A stretch of 64,000 bases of DNA from Parasponia andersonii (Eukaryota > Streptophyta > Magnoliopsida > Rosales > Cannabaceae), in contig JXTB01000348.1 of NCBI GenBank assembly GCA_002914805.1, positions 100,617-164,616 on the forward strand, written 5' to 3'. Of this stretch, positions 46,146 to 58,373 are shown one piece after another. Position numbers and translations under genes: made by a program. The notes under the pieces are model-generated. The model was not told the origin of the DNA. It ran no database searches and worked only from the letters and a program-made list of their open reading frames with translations. Within the stretch, counting starts at the first letter, position 1; each line of letters begins with the position of its first letter.

Positions 46146-46645
46146 TTTGATCATCTCTTTGTGCACCAACAAGAGATATAGAACTATATGCTTCAAGGAC
46201 AAAATCCTCCTCCATCCTAGAGTCTTTCTCTTGCTTATTTACTTATGCTTTGCATGCTTTTTTTTTTTTTGGTGTGTTAGTATGTTATTTTTGAACCTTT
46301 TGAACTCTATTTGTATGTCTTCTTATTATGGATGATGGAACCTTGTGTGAGACTTATGTCTATCTTCGATTGTGATCTATTATTCTCACTATGCTTATGA
46401 GATTTATGTATAGTATTTCAATTCTTGGTGCTTTCAATTCTTTTTGCTGATTACAAAGGGGGAGAAAATATTCATGATTTTTGTATGCATCTATTGAGTT
46501 AAAAAGGGGGAGATTCTTTTAAATTTCCTTGTATATGTTGAGGGAGAGTTTCTAAAAATAATGGTAAGGTCATGTATGCTAATTAAATTATATCATTATT
46601 TTTATCTCAAAAATCAATATTTGTCATCATCAAAAATGGGGAGAT
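46146..46645 (+). other. Serial polypurine tracts before the 3' LTR
   Basis: aaaggggga (about 46455), aaaaagggggagatt (46500), gagggagag (46539) and aaaaatggggagatt (46632-46646) occur in 190 bp, the last abutting the LTR. Several PPT-like copies upstream of the 3' LTR are typical of SIRE/Maximus-type copia elements. The rest is non-coding. Confidence 0.8.
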
Positions 46646-48002
46646 TGTTGACCTATACGACTTTCAATCTTATCTTATTTTGATAATAACAAAAATGTGA
46701 TTTAGTTACTAATAATTGGCTTGAGTTTGTCGTTATGAAGTTGAAAAAAAAATTGATAAAACTCAAGAAATGAAGTTCTTAAGAATAGAGCATCATTGAT
46801 AAACCTCAAAGGATGAAGATGAATGTAAAGAATCAAGATTTAAGACCAAGTCTAAATAGGTTAAAATTTATTTCCTAGTCTTGTACTTGATTTATTGCAT
46901 TGTACAAAATATTCTTTTTGATATGGCTCAAAAATCTTTCAAATGATTTTTCAAACGAATTTTCAAAGAATTAGCTAAACTTTAAATCCATTGATTGTTT
47001 GAAAATAAATATCATTTCTAATCTAGCCTAAATATTTTCAAAAGTACATTTTCTTAAAGTTAAAAATGTTTTGGAAAAATGAAGTTTTAAAATGACCAAA
47101 TTAGTTCAAAGAAATGAAAAACTCTTTGTTTCTGACTGATTTTGGTCGACCAGGCTTGGTCGACCAAAATAAAGGCCAAAAATGGCTGTTGGAGCTGAAC
47201 TGGCATTCAGGATTCCAACGGCTAGTTTTTTGGTTGACCAAAAATATTTTTAATCAACCAAAATTCTGGCAGCAAGATACCAACGGTCGAAAATGGCTAG
47301 TTTTTGAAGATAACTTTAAATAAAGCCAAGTTTGATAACTTAAAAGGAAAGAATACGAATATATATTGATACTCAATCAGCTTTTAAGTGCAAAAGTTCT
47401 CTTTTACTCAACTATAACTTTCAAATCTATTTGAGCTATTCCTAGAACATCATTTGTGCATTGTTCTCAATCACCTAAGCTTATATTGTATTATTTCTTT
47501 GAAAAGTGATTCTTTGAGTGAGTGTTCACTTGTATTTTCATAAAAATATTATTGAGAGGTAAGGTTGATACCGGAGCCATAAAGAACCCGGTATAGGTGA
47601 GGTTGATACCGGATTCTAAACAATCCGTGGTTAAACATAATAGAGCCGGATTCAAGACTATTATAAAGACTTGGGTGTGTCTAAGAAGAAATCACTCCAG
47701 ATTGTACAAGGGGTTGGTCAAGCCCATAATTTTTATCCGATAGTGGAAAGCTCTAAGCAAGTTGCAGAGAGCCGGGGATGTAGGCAATCCATTGTGTTTG
47801 TCGAACCTTGTAAAAGTAGCGTTTGCATCTTTCTATCCCTATCTCTTTAATTTATTTACTTTAATATTGTGCTTATTTATTTGCTATTTTTAGTTGTCCC
47901 ATTTATTATTTACTCAATCTTATTACTTTAATTAAAAAGTTTGTAAAAATCTTAAAAACCTAATTCACTCCCCCTCTTAGGTTAGCTCTTCTTGGGACAA
48001 TA
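46646..48002 (+). repeat. 3' LTR of the SIRE-like copia element
   Basis: 1357 bp, TGTTGACC to GGGACAATA (5' copy ends GGGACAACA). At 47140-47170 there is a hairpin: ttttggtcgacca, ggc, ttggtcgaccaaaa. A second occurs at 47229-47268 (ttttggttgaccaaaaa, tttttaatcaaccaaaa). It is full length, unlike the 5' copy. Confidence 0.93.
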
Positions 48003-48096
48003 TTAGTCCCGTGAAATAAGAAATAAAATGAAAGAAAAATAAAAGAGAGTACTTGAACCAGTATAATAGTTTAGAAATTAATCAATATGGTAAAAA
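48003..48096. other. Short spacer
   Basis: No feature seen. Confidence 0.5.
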
Positions 48097-48247
48097 TTAG
48101 GACACTAAAATCTTATACTAATGATGTGGCATCATTTTTAGCCCCATAATTTTAACTGGTGTAATCTCACCTTAAAAAATGAATAGTAGGAATAAATGTC
48201 AACTCATGTGGTATAAATATTTAGCGTAAGATATTGGTGTGCCTAGC
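48097..48247. mobile_element. Small inverted-repeat element (MITE-like)
   Basis: About 151 bp. ttaggacactaaaatcttat at the left and, inverted, gctaggcacaccaatatctt at the right, continuing to acta/gcta and a gtgg-type inner region. No coding content. Single copy noticed in this window. Confidence 0.5.
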
Positions 48248-49328
48248 AGAACAACTCTATATATTAATTTTAATAAACTATATATGTCCACATAGAATTA
48301 GGTGATGCCAATTATATTTAATATCATAAGAAATTATGTTCAAAATTTTTTTTAGGCGAACTTTACTCCTTTTTCAAATACAAAAACATAAAGGGTACTG
48401 GACTTTTTTCTTTTGGTGGACTTTACTATTTTTCAAAAAAGAAAAAAAATTGATATTCAAATGAGTTATTATTGCTTTGGAAAACTTTTATAGTTCATAT
48501 TTTTCCGATGCAATTGTTTTCAAAACAAACATTATGAGCACAAATTTATCATGCAACAATTTTTCTTTTTTTTTTCTCACCATTTTGTTGTTTATTAAAT
48601 CTCGGATTGATTTAGATGTGTTTTTATACATTTCATTAAATAAAATAGGTAGATCTATTAACATAAATCTACCTATTAATAGAAATTACTGTAGATCTTG
48701 ACTGTGTCTCTTTCATGTGCAATTTTCACTCATTTTCTTAGCCGTATCTCATTCACTTACCCTTTCGATATATTGCAAATAATTTTATTAGGTTAAGATA
48801 CATGAGAAATTTTGGAATTTTCAATTTTCAATTAAATAAAAGTCTTAGTTTTACAAAATAATTTATACTTTTATTCATTATTTCATCACATGCTTTTCAA
48901 AATGATCAAAATTGTAAAGAAAAAAGGAAAAGAAAAAGAGTGTAACACGTGATTTGCACGTGCATGAGAACTAACGTTTCATCTTCAGTGAAGTTTGACG
49001 GAGTTTATTCCCTCTAGCATGTTGACTGTTGTATTACTTAATATAGTAATGACGTAGGTTGTTGCATAGTTAGCAAAATAGGGGACATGAATTAAACAAC
49101 TAAAGATACGAATATATATAATTCACACTTTTTGTCAAAATACTTTTAAAAATTCGGACTAAAAATACGTGTATGCTAAAAATTCATAAATTTATTTATA
49201 TATGTATAATACTTCAAATTTTGAAAAATATGTTTATAAAATACAATAATTAAGAGTGTAATTTTTTATAAAAGTATCACGTTTTTCCCTCCTATTTTAT
49301 TGTGATTGGTCAAGAAAATATAAATATT
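48248..49328. other. AT-rich spacer, no gene seen
   Basis: The only longer reading (48477-48701, 74 codons) is Phe/Asn/Ile-rich and matches nothing I know. Confidence 0.55.
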
Positions 49329-50130
49329 GTTAGGACCGATTTTCATAAATGGCCAAATTAAATAATTTACCAATTATTTAATTATTTTGTAACATGAAGT
49401 ATGTGTGTTGCAATAATGAAAAATTAAAAAAAGACGAGACGAATTTTCACTTAGTTCAACTATCTCTCGATAATCTACATCTAATAGGCCACGACTAGAT
49501 AATTAAATACTATTAGTAAAGTGTGAAATGAATAGAAATACTAATTTGACTCATGCACAAGAAAAAAACTCTCTTTTAATTGTCCAATGTGGATGTATTT
49601 CTTTACTAACATGTCTAACAAACACCACTTATCTTAGATTGATTTCTTACACTTGAAATCTCTTCAAAATCTTAAAGTTGATCTTCTCCTGAAAATATTA
49701 TGTTTATCCTCTTGATGAATATTCATTGTCAAGCTTCTTTTGTCCTTGTTTGATCTGTCACAACTACGGATCGATATTCTTCTGAAGATATTCAATACTT
49801 TTCCTGAAGTATTATATCACATGACTAGGACTACTCCTAAGTCTAAGAAAATGACTAAAAGAAAAATTGTTCTAGTATGCTCAATCTTCAAAATATAATA
49901 TGTGATCTACCTAAAGCTTCTAACAAGATACTTTTATAAAGAGTTCTAAGTCTTCGTGATTATGTATTTGTAAAATAATACTTAAATGCATTTAATATTA
50001 ATTAAAAGACTTGCAAAATTAGTCAAGTTTGTTTCCAAAATTAGAAATCTGATTAGAGAATTAAATGCTAATTCTGCACAGATATTATAATGTGAATATA
50101 TCAGCACAGTCATACTGTAACATAAAAGGA
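49329..50130 (+). repeat. Dispersed LTR-like repeat, copy 2
   Basis: Diverged relative of 35986-37330, beginning tgttaggaccgattttcat and sharing caactatctctcgata, gccacg and attctgcacag in order. No pol or partner LTR nearby. Possibly a solo LTR. Confidence 0.5.
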
Positions 50131-50287
50131 AAATATTATTTTCTTTCCTGAAATAGAAAATGCAATTATCCAATATTTTTGATAGCTCATAAATCAAGGG
50201 GAAATTAGACAATATATGGTATTTCAGAAAAATTTTTTTTTGAAAAATACGATGGTTTTATATTTTTTAAGGTGCAGTGCGGTATGG

Positions 50288-50496
50288 TTTTTATTAAAAA
50301 AATATCACTTTCTAAAAAATATTTAGAAAAATACTATTTTAAAAAATAGTAACTAGTTTCTGGTAACCAGCTTTCAGAAACTAATAACTAGTAACCAAAG
50401 ATATTTATAACTGGTATATAATTGGTAACTATTAACTATTTTTAAAATGATACTTTTTTAAATATTTTTTAAAAAGTAATATTTTCCTAATAAAAA
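50288..50496. mobile_element. Foldback element FB2 with GTAAC-rich core
   Basis: Imperfect arms tttttattaaaaaaatatc and, inverted, tttttattaggaaaatatt, extending about 60 bp each. The core (50348-50440) has gtaactag, ggtaacc, actagtaacc and ggtaac words. Same architecture as FB1 and FB3. Confidence 0.6.
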
Positions 50497-51590
50497 TTGT
50501 ACAAAAATTGGAAAAAAGCCTAACTTCAATATTTTTGTAATTGTTTTCGATTTTTGTAGGTATAAGTGTTAAAAACCCAAAAATCAATTATGATCAATCA
50601 AAAGTATTTAGACTCAGTACAAAACATTTAGGAAGCTTCCACAATAATTAGTCCATCCAAATCTCTTAATTGGTGGTATTTTTTTTAATCAAATGTGAAT
50701 AACTTTTCATAGATAAATTAAGTAATTACCTAATATCCATTCTACAGTACTAAAACCTGTCCACATATATGATTGATACACAAGATCACATCCAATTAAT
50801 AAATAAACGGGTTAATGAATATATTTGTAAAGAAATAAAATGTTTTAATGCCATGTAGTGTGCATATCAATATTAATTATTTTCTAGATAAATACTCAAT
50901 TACTATCAATCAATAGGATCAGATTTTTATGATTACCAATCAGCAAATTCGTGATTAAAAAACGTATATTTGGCAAATACGAAAAACTTATCAGATAAAT
51001 ATTCTGTCATATATTATACTACGAACCAGATAAACTAATCATGTTGCAATTTGAAGCATACCAATAGATGCTATTTCAAATATTACTTATTGATAATTGT
51101 TTAAATGTTTAATTATTCAAAATATTATTAATATTATATGATAAATAATAACAAAAAAAATTATTTGGATAAAAAATAATTAATTTGAATGGAAAAGAAA
51201 ATTTTAAATACAAAAAATAAAATTGGCAAGGACTATTTTATATGCCTAAAGATATGTACGTGTACGATACATTTTCATTAAAAAGTATAAAATTTTTTAA
51301 GTATGTTTCACAAAAGTACGTAATTCGACTGTATAATTACAAAATACGTGTGTACATCTATTATATGATTATTATAAGTAAAATTGCTAACTATGGGTGG
51401 TTGTTGTTATCGTTATTAACAATATGTCAATAGAGTTTTTTTTTTTTTGGCGTGTTTTTGGATAATTGAAATTCTATTATTGTTACATGCAGCTACCAGA
51501 ATCTTTTAATTTTTTATTTTTCTATTCAAAATGTGCGCATTATACTTTGTTGTAGAAACCTCCATTATTTTATTTAAAAGAAGGACAATA
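50497..51590. other. AT-rich spacer, no gene seen
   Basis: Short ORFs only (for example 51242-51433, 63 codons), with no recognisable motif. Confidence 0.55.
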
Positions 51591-51787
51591 TTTGAGGTAA
51601 CAATTTTAGTGCTAAATTTTTAATACTAATATATGTGACATGTGATTTGTCACCACTTAATTAGTGATAATGTTTAATTTATTTGTGATAAGTTTTAACA
51701 CACCAATTAATTGGTGACAATTTACATGTCACTTGTGTTAGTACAAAAAATTTAGTGTTAAATTTGAGATATATAGTGTTATCCAAA
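51591..51787. mobile_element. Foldback MITE, copy 2
   Basis: About 197 bp. The left arm contains gtgctaaatttttaatacta, gtgacatgtgatttgtcacc and acttaattagtg. The right arm, inverted, contains acactaaattttttgtacta, gtgacatgtaaattgtcacc and aattaattggtg. Arms of about 65 bp pair well. Related to 7527-7703. Confidence 0.8.
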
Positions 51788-52274
51788 ACACAAAAACTAA
51801 AAAAACATCCATTATTTTCTATTTAGTTCTATTATGTGATGATTTGGTTGGTAACATGAATTTTTTTACTACTGAAAAAGACTATTACTAGCATTAATTA
51901 CGATTTTTATGGTACTTAGATTAATGCTTTCGTAGGTATAAATAAAAGGGGGGTTATATTTGCACCCTTAATATGCATAAAAGTACTCCTATTTTTACTA
52001 AAAAAAAGTTATATATTTTTTCTCAAGTAAAAAGACCAAAAGGTACAATTATAGACTATTCTGTTAAATTTATGGTATTTTACTCTTAATAACTATACCC
52101 CGTGATATTATAATTAAAATTTAAAATATTTAATCCAGAATTTCCTAAATTTAGACCTTATTAAAATTCTTTTAAAAAATTTGCTCATTTATGATAGATA
52201 TTGTCAGAATTCAAACTTGTACAAAAAAACATATCATAATTCTAAATAGAAAAAAAAAATAAAAAGAAGAGGAA
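51788..52274. other. Spacer containing a dispersed short repeat
   Basis: ggggttatatttgcaccct at about 51951 recurs at 60116 with similar following sequence, so it is a fragment of some repeat. No gene. Confidence 0.45.
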
Positions 52275-54440
52275 TGATATAACACCCTTTAGCATATCTA
52301 TATGACTACATAGGTCTAACTAGGAAGTATTATTCCTTTATAAACTATAATTTTAATTCTTGTAATAAAATGGCCAATTTAAACTTTTCAAACTCTAAAA
52401 TAAAAGAAGCTGTATGATATTACTTTCTAAAAGTGTCTTTACTAAATATACAATCAAAAGTTCTTATCAGTTTATCTTGTCATCAGTAGTAATATTTACA
52501 ACATATCAAAATATCGAAATACAAGGAAACATCGCCCATAAGTCAAGCTCATCTACATCTATATGATCACAGTGACAAGAAAACGTGCTAGCCAACCAGT
52601 AATTCTATACATCATATATCTCCTTACCTATATCACAAGAACTAAATGAGCTAATGCTCAGTAAGTAAAAATCATGTATGTTCATGAACATATTTTATGC
52701 ATAAACTTCATTGAAATTCTCATTGTACTATTTCTTCTATAACTTTTTATTTTGATGAATTTTTCTTAGAAAACATTTCTTTATAAGTCCCTTGAGTACA
52801 CTATAAAGTTATGACAGTCGGTAGGCCATGCCCATCTATGCGGAAAGAAAACACATGATCAATGTGAACCATACCTCCCCAATGCATACCGACTAGGTAA
52901 TGCACCTAATAAATCTCATAATACAATGCTCACTCCTGACAGTCGGTAAGCCGTGCCCACCTATGTAAGAAGGATACCTGTGCCAACTATACTTATCCAA
53001 CGCAGATAGACTAGACAATGTACTTAAAATATATCTTGTAAAATCAGTACAACGGTACTACTTTAAATCCAATGTGTGAAAAACTTCATTTCTTTGAAAA
53101 TCACGCTTAAATGATCACGTCATACTTATGTCTTCTGTAAATTTTACAACAACAATATAAATAAAATATAATTGAAATAATACACATAAACATGTAGGAA
53201 AATATCTTGTATCTACTACTGTTCTTGTGATGCAGTTAAAATAAATCTTTACTTACCTTGTGTCTGGTAAAAAAGATAGTAGAAAGGGTTAGTATCCTTT
53301 GTGGTAAGATGTGTGGAAGACCTTGACTAGTTTCAATTTTTGTTAAAGTTCTTGCCTTCTACTTCTACAAAACTGATTTCTAAGGCTTTGAAATTGGTCA
53401 TAGGACTCAAGAGGACCTTGACTAGTTTAGACCTATCTTGTTTTCTTGAGCTCTAAATTGAGTTCTACCACTTGGAAACTCTTAGATATGGATAAGAGAA
53501 GTTGAGAGAAGTATAGAAAGTAGCCGGAGTGGTTCAAGTCATGGTTGGGAAGGAAGAGGAAAGAAATGACCAGATTTGGTCAAAAATCAATACTAAATGG
53601 CTAAGAAATGGTATAACTTAAATTCTAAGGGGTATTTTGGGTATTTTACTTATTACTTTCCATGTGTCAAGCTCTAAAACATCCTTAGTATACTCACCAT
53701 GTTGCTGATTAATCCTATACACCCAAGTGTAGACCAAAATGGTGAAACTTAGCTTAGAAAGTAAAAGCTAGTCATACTTTAACTTATAATCCTATATGAC
53801 CAATCTTATTATAATCTAGTGGAACCTAACCCCATATCCAATTATTAAACATAAAAATAAGTCAATTAAATCCCAATTAATAATACAAACTTAGTATCAA
53901 TTCCTAATTATTATAATGCACAAAGATGACATTATGCGATTAAGCTAAATATAAGCTAGCTTAGTGTAATTAAATATAGTTCAGTATAGTGACTGCTACC
54001 TCGTGCTTACTTGGAACGAATATTTTTAAAAATGCTAGAAATGAGTCCTAAACATTGAATTAAAACTACTTGACGTGCTAAATTCACAATGAATTTGGCT
54101 TCAAAAAACGTGAAAAATGTATTTTATCGAAAAACTACTATTTGACCAAGTTATCAATAGATATGGTTTTTAATGCATGTGCATATAGTATTATTATTCA
54201 TGAATATATTCTTTGTTCTTTTCACACACTAAACTCTCTCTCTCTCTTAGGGTACTGAGCCTTTATACTGTATGGGAACACTTCAACAACTATTAGTATA
54301 ATAATACATATTAAAAGCATTTAACAATTAAAATGAGCAATTTATCATAAAATTGACACTAATTTCATGATATGTCTATTATGTAATATGAATATGTTTA
54401 TTATTGGCTTATTATGCATGTAAGAAACTTGGGCATCACA
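52275..54440 (-). repeat. Solo gypsy LTR, same family as the 22.5-29 kb element
   Basis: Minus-strand sequence from 54440 starts TGTGATGCCCAAGTTTCTTA, matching the start of the LTR at 26152 (TGTGATGCTCAAACTTCTTA), and ends GGGTGTTATATCA at 52275. Its length (2166 bp) agrees with the MITE-free 3' LTR there (about 2.3 kb). No pol sequence adjoins either end. Flanks AGGAA (52270-52274) and AAGGAA (54441-54446) are compatible with a target duplication shifted by one base. Solo LTRs usually arise by recombination between the two LTRs of an element. Confidence 0.7.
52813..53050. repeat. Tandem duplication (about 125 bp) inside the solo LTR
   Basis: Units start at 52813 and 52938, both gacagtcggta-gcc-tgccca. 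They share ccaa-gca-a-cgactag-type segments but have diverged. Confidence 0.8.
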
Positions 54441-54609
54441 AAGGAAGAGTAAATCAACCCATTAGTTTGGGATTTAATTTTTCTAAAAAAATATAAAATT
54501 TACAACTTCAATGTTGTTGAAAATAAAACATTGGTCATTACATATTATTTTCTTTAATTATTTTTTATTACTAGTGTAACTTTATGATGATTATTATACG
54601 GTATTTTAA

Positions 54610-55213
54610 TTTTTGTTGCTATTCATCCTGCAATATTCAAGTTTGCTAAGGTATGACATGAACAAGTGGAGTTGGCTAGGGTCTACTTGAAAAAAGCTTC
54701 TAAAAGAATGAAGAAATGGGCCGACAAAAAGAGGAGGCACGTTGAGTATCAAGAGGGGGATTTAGTCCTTGTCAAGCTATTGCCCCAACAATTCAAAACC
54801 TTAAGGAAGGTGCATAAAGGGTTGATGCGCAAATACGAAGGTCCATTTCTAGTACTCAAAAGCGTGGGTAAGGTCTTCTATAAGCTTCAACTCCCTGCCA
54901 AGTTAAAGATTTTTTCCTTTCTTTCATGTTAGCATGCTAAAATCCTACCATGGAGATGAGGGAGATCTTTCAAGGGGCGAGTCCAAAAGAGCTCTTACTA
55001 TAGTGGTAACCTCTTTTGATAAAGAGGTGGAGTATATTTTTGCTGATCACTTGATCCGTCGACGTGGTATTCCAAATTATCGAGAATACCTAGTGAAATG
55101 GAAGAATTTGCTTGAGGCGGAGGCTAGCTGGGAGCATGAGGATGTCTTGTGGCAATTTAAAAACTATATCAAGTGGTTCAAAGTCGATGGTTCGATGGGG
55201 ACGTCGCTAACTT
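54610..55213 (+). pseudogene. Gypsy integrase C-terminus and chromodomain fragment
   Basis: Reads PAIFKFAKV at 54629, then, after a stop, HEQVELARVYLKKASKRMKK, WADKKRRHVEYQEGDLVLVK and RKYEGPFLVLKSVGKVFYKL to 54932, the integrase C-terminal region with its DNA-binding SH3-like fold. After a shift, MLKSYHGDEGDLSRGESKRA, TIVVTSFDKEVEYIFADHLI, RRRGIPNYREYLVKWKNL and EAEASWEHEDVLWQF (54934-55160) form a chromodomain with the expected Y-VKW and W-E residues, thought to steer integration to chromatin. Nothing of this pol lies upstream. The missing part is present at 60.3-64 kb in the opposite orientation. Confidence 0.9.
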
Positions 55214-55871
55214 GTGTTAGGAAAGATGTTATGCCCCACTTATTTAGCTCCCTAAATCCAAATATTTTTGCTCATGGCTCTAAGGTCCTCTATATATACT
55301 CCTCATCCAAAAAGATTGAGGAAAATCCTAGAACATAATGGACACTTCTAAAATGATTAAGAGAGGTCTTGGCCGTATTAGAAGACTCTAGATAGCGCTA
55401 CTAAGTCTTAGAATGCTATAGACAAAATTAGATGGTACTAGATGGGTTAGACAGTCCTAGAAGCTCCTAGAATGACTTGGAAGAGCCAAGATGGTGGGTA
55501 AACCTCTTAAAAGGATTTAGGTCATAGATTTCTCTATGTAAATATCTTTGTAGATATTATCACTTTATTTGAGAATATTCTAAACCTTTTGTAAGATCAT
55601 GCCACTTGGCACGATCATAACCCTTGTTTGGTTTAGGCTTTACCAATATAAAGGACCCATTGGGTTCATTTGTATATAAGTCTCATTTGTGATAGTTTTA
55701 AACATTCTAAGAGTAATACAAAACCATTTATTTACTTAAACTTTCTTATCCTTACCACTTTATCTCAAAGTTTACTCTAAATCCCTTTCTTGAGTGTTGA
55801 TAGGCTGACTTAATGTGATGGATTATACTAAATGCTGCACAATTATCTAGTTTGAGGCTAGGGTCGTGACA
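55214..55871 (+). repeat. Probable 3' LTR of the chromodomain gypsy fragment
   Basis: Follows the chromodomain, starts perhaps at TGTTAGGAAAG (55214) and ends GGGTCGTGACA (55871). It has a TATA-like tatatatac (about 55290) and a run of ctagaa-type motifs. The partner LTR is absent, so the start is uncertain (55214-55340). Confidence 0.55.
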
Positions 55872-55899
55872 TTCTCCTCAATGTGATTGTGACATATTA

Positions 55900-57269
55900 G
55901 CTTGGATTAGCGAGGCCTAAACTACTTCTAACAAGTGTCGATTTTTGCATTTAGCAACTCTATTTTGTTGTGGTAAATTGGAACAAATAGTTTGATGTAT
56001 ACTACCATGTGTTTCCAAATATTGTCGTAGGTTAGAACCTTGGTATTCACTGCCATTATCACTTCAAAGAACCTGACTACGACTGTTGTATTGAGTACTT
56101 ATCATGTTATGGAACTTTTGAAATAACGTATTTTCCTCACTTTAAGATTATATCAAATATACCCGTATCATCCTGATCCAGTCATCAATAAAAGTTACGA
56201 ACCAATGTGATTCATTCAAAGTATTGACTCTAGATAGATCCCATACATCAGTATGCAATACCATAAATGATATTAGACTTGGATTCAAGATCAATGGAAA
56301 AGAAATACGATGACTTTTGACTAATTCACCAGCGTTACATCGAAAACTAGAAGTATCCAATTTGACAAATAAGCTAGGAAATAATCTTTTCAAGTACACG
56401 TATCCAATTTGGCAAATAAGCTTAGAAATAACCTTTTTAATACACAAATAAAGCATATCCAGGGCGACGATGATATAACCAAATTTTAAATCTCCTTTTC
56501 TTTGCCTCATTACTATTCACTATCAAAGCTTGATGCAGCTTAGTCAAAATTTCTGACTTTAAAGTCCAAATAATACTGCTTGCTTTGCCGAACACAATTA
56601 TCAATCGTTTGCATTATGTGGATATCCTTAAAAATACAAAACTTAGGCCAAAAAATCACAACACAAGATAAGGTTGTGGTTATTTTGGGAGAAAGACAAA
56701 AGGTTATAATCAAGGGAGGAAACAACTAATACATAGTCTAGATTCAAAGAAGGACTAAGAAATGAAGATCATTCCCCAATGATTGGGGTTGAGGTGCTGT
56801 TAACAGTAAAAACAAATGTTTATGAGGAGGGTCTAATAGAAGAACAATTTTTTGAATCAAATATCACGTTATCAGTAATATCATAATCAATTATCTATAT
56901 ATTATTAAAAACAGTTGTGGAAGTGTAAAATACCTTACCATCATTATCTACCTACTAAAGCAGAAGCTTCCTTGAAATGCTCAATCCATGGATCACAAAT
57001 ATAGTCCCATTATTTTGTACTAAGATATTTCCGTGAGTGACAATGATGAATTCAACTGTTACCACTCACTTTTTCCCTCTTTCTTTTTTTTTTTTTTTTT
57101 TTTTTTTTCTAAATATCCTTCAATTTTTGCTGGTGGTGTTGGCCGAGTCGCTTATGGAAGTGGTCTCTGTTTACGGGGACATGAAACTGGGCTTCAGTAC
57201 TGAGGTATGTGATTGAGGATTTTTTTTTTTTCCATCGGAATTTTGCCGAAAAATTGGGCCCTCATACCA
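55900..57269 (-). pseudogene. Copia remnant: primer site, traces of gag, integrase
   Basis: On the minus strand, a primer site tggtatgagggcc (57257-57269) follows what looks like an LTR end. Degraded gag-leader readings lie at about 57230-57120. The integrase is at 56510-56148: GYVYLKRLFPSLFVKLD, LVKSHRISFPLILNPS, and HTDVWDLSRVN then HWFVTFIDDW. It continues to about 55920 with SDNGSEYQ and SNLPQQNRVAKCKNRHLLEV. Most of gag and all of protease, RT and RNase H are missing, so it is an internally and 3'-deleted copy. The LTR to its right (to about 57445) cannot be bounded. Confidence 0.8.
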
Positions 57270-57457
57270 TATCAGATTTGATAAATGGTTATTTTCATTC
57301 ATAGCTTAAAACTTTGTGAGAGTACAATATAAATAGAGCGTGTATTCGACACAACACCCTTAAAACATTCTTCTAGAAACTTGGAGAAACAATTCCCTTA
57401 ATATAAGGAAAAAACATACTTTTAACATTATTTTGTGTAAGATAGTGCTAATCGTTT

Positions 57458-57793
57458 TTGTTTGATGCAATTTTGGAGCAAGGATGGAAGCGATCTACTG
57501 GTACCCATGGAGATTTTCTTAGGTTTATAAAGCCTATAGAGTGTGAAACAATTGGGAATATGGATGAGATTTCCTTGGGCAAGCAAACACTTTGCCCATT
57601 GAGATTTTCTTGGTTTATAAAGCCTATAGAGTGGGAAACCATTAGGAATATGGATGAGATTTCTTTGGCAAACAAAGACTTCCAGAGAAGCATTTATTTG
57701 ATTTTTTATTTTTTATTTTTTATCTTTGATTTCCACAAAATAATTTCCCCTTCCAACAACCTGAGGAAAGATATCTTCAAATTTCTCTTTTGA
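57458..57793 (+). other. ORF built on an in-frame 90-bp tandem duplication
   Basis: Copies at about 57508-57597 and 57598-57687 share tttataaagcctatagagtg and atatggatgagattt. The period is 90 bp, so the duplication keeps the frame and the 111-codon reading repeats FIKPIE-ETI-NMDEISL. The opposite strand is also open, repeating KEISSIF--VSHSIGFIN (57448-57693). Neither product is recognised, and there is no evidence for expression. It might be a duplicated exon of an unknown gene, or chance. Confidence 0.45.
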
Positions 57794-58373
57794 ATCGAGG
57801 GATCTATTTATTGTTTGATTCAAGGCTAGAGTAGCTGATATTCACAATTTGAGGTTTAACTGGAAGGTTATAACCACCATATATCATTGTTGAATTTTAG
57901 GGTTTTGTTAATTTATGGTATTATGCTGCTAGATTTATTAATTTATAATAGAGGTCTGAATAATAAATGGGTTTTGGAGATGACATGAATAAATTATCAT
58001 GTTGGATTAAATCTAAAGGTTTTTTTTTTTTTTTTTTCTGTTTTTATCATATATATATATATATAATATTCTGCAACATCAAATTTATGTTAGAGTTCAA
58101 AATAATAAATGGGTTTTTTTAAGGATTTGCATATACAATTGTGATCTGAGAGATTTCAATTGAAATATAGTACGTAGTTAGATGTTCTGTAAGTTTTTCT
58201 CCTACAAGTCGACGACAGTAGTTAACACGCGTACGTACGTTTTTGCCCTTACATCTTTTAACGCAATATCTTGTTGGGGCAAACTGACACCAAATTTATA
58301 ATTTTTGGGGCACGTGGACAAATTTTAAAACTGGTGAGGTAAAATATAACACAACAAAAGTGAGGGGGTCTTA
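57794..58373. other. AT-rich spacer, no gene seen
   Basis: T-run at 58020-58038 and a short TA run near 58050-58065. No ORF of note. Confidence 0.55.
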
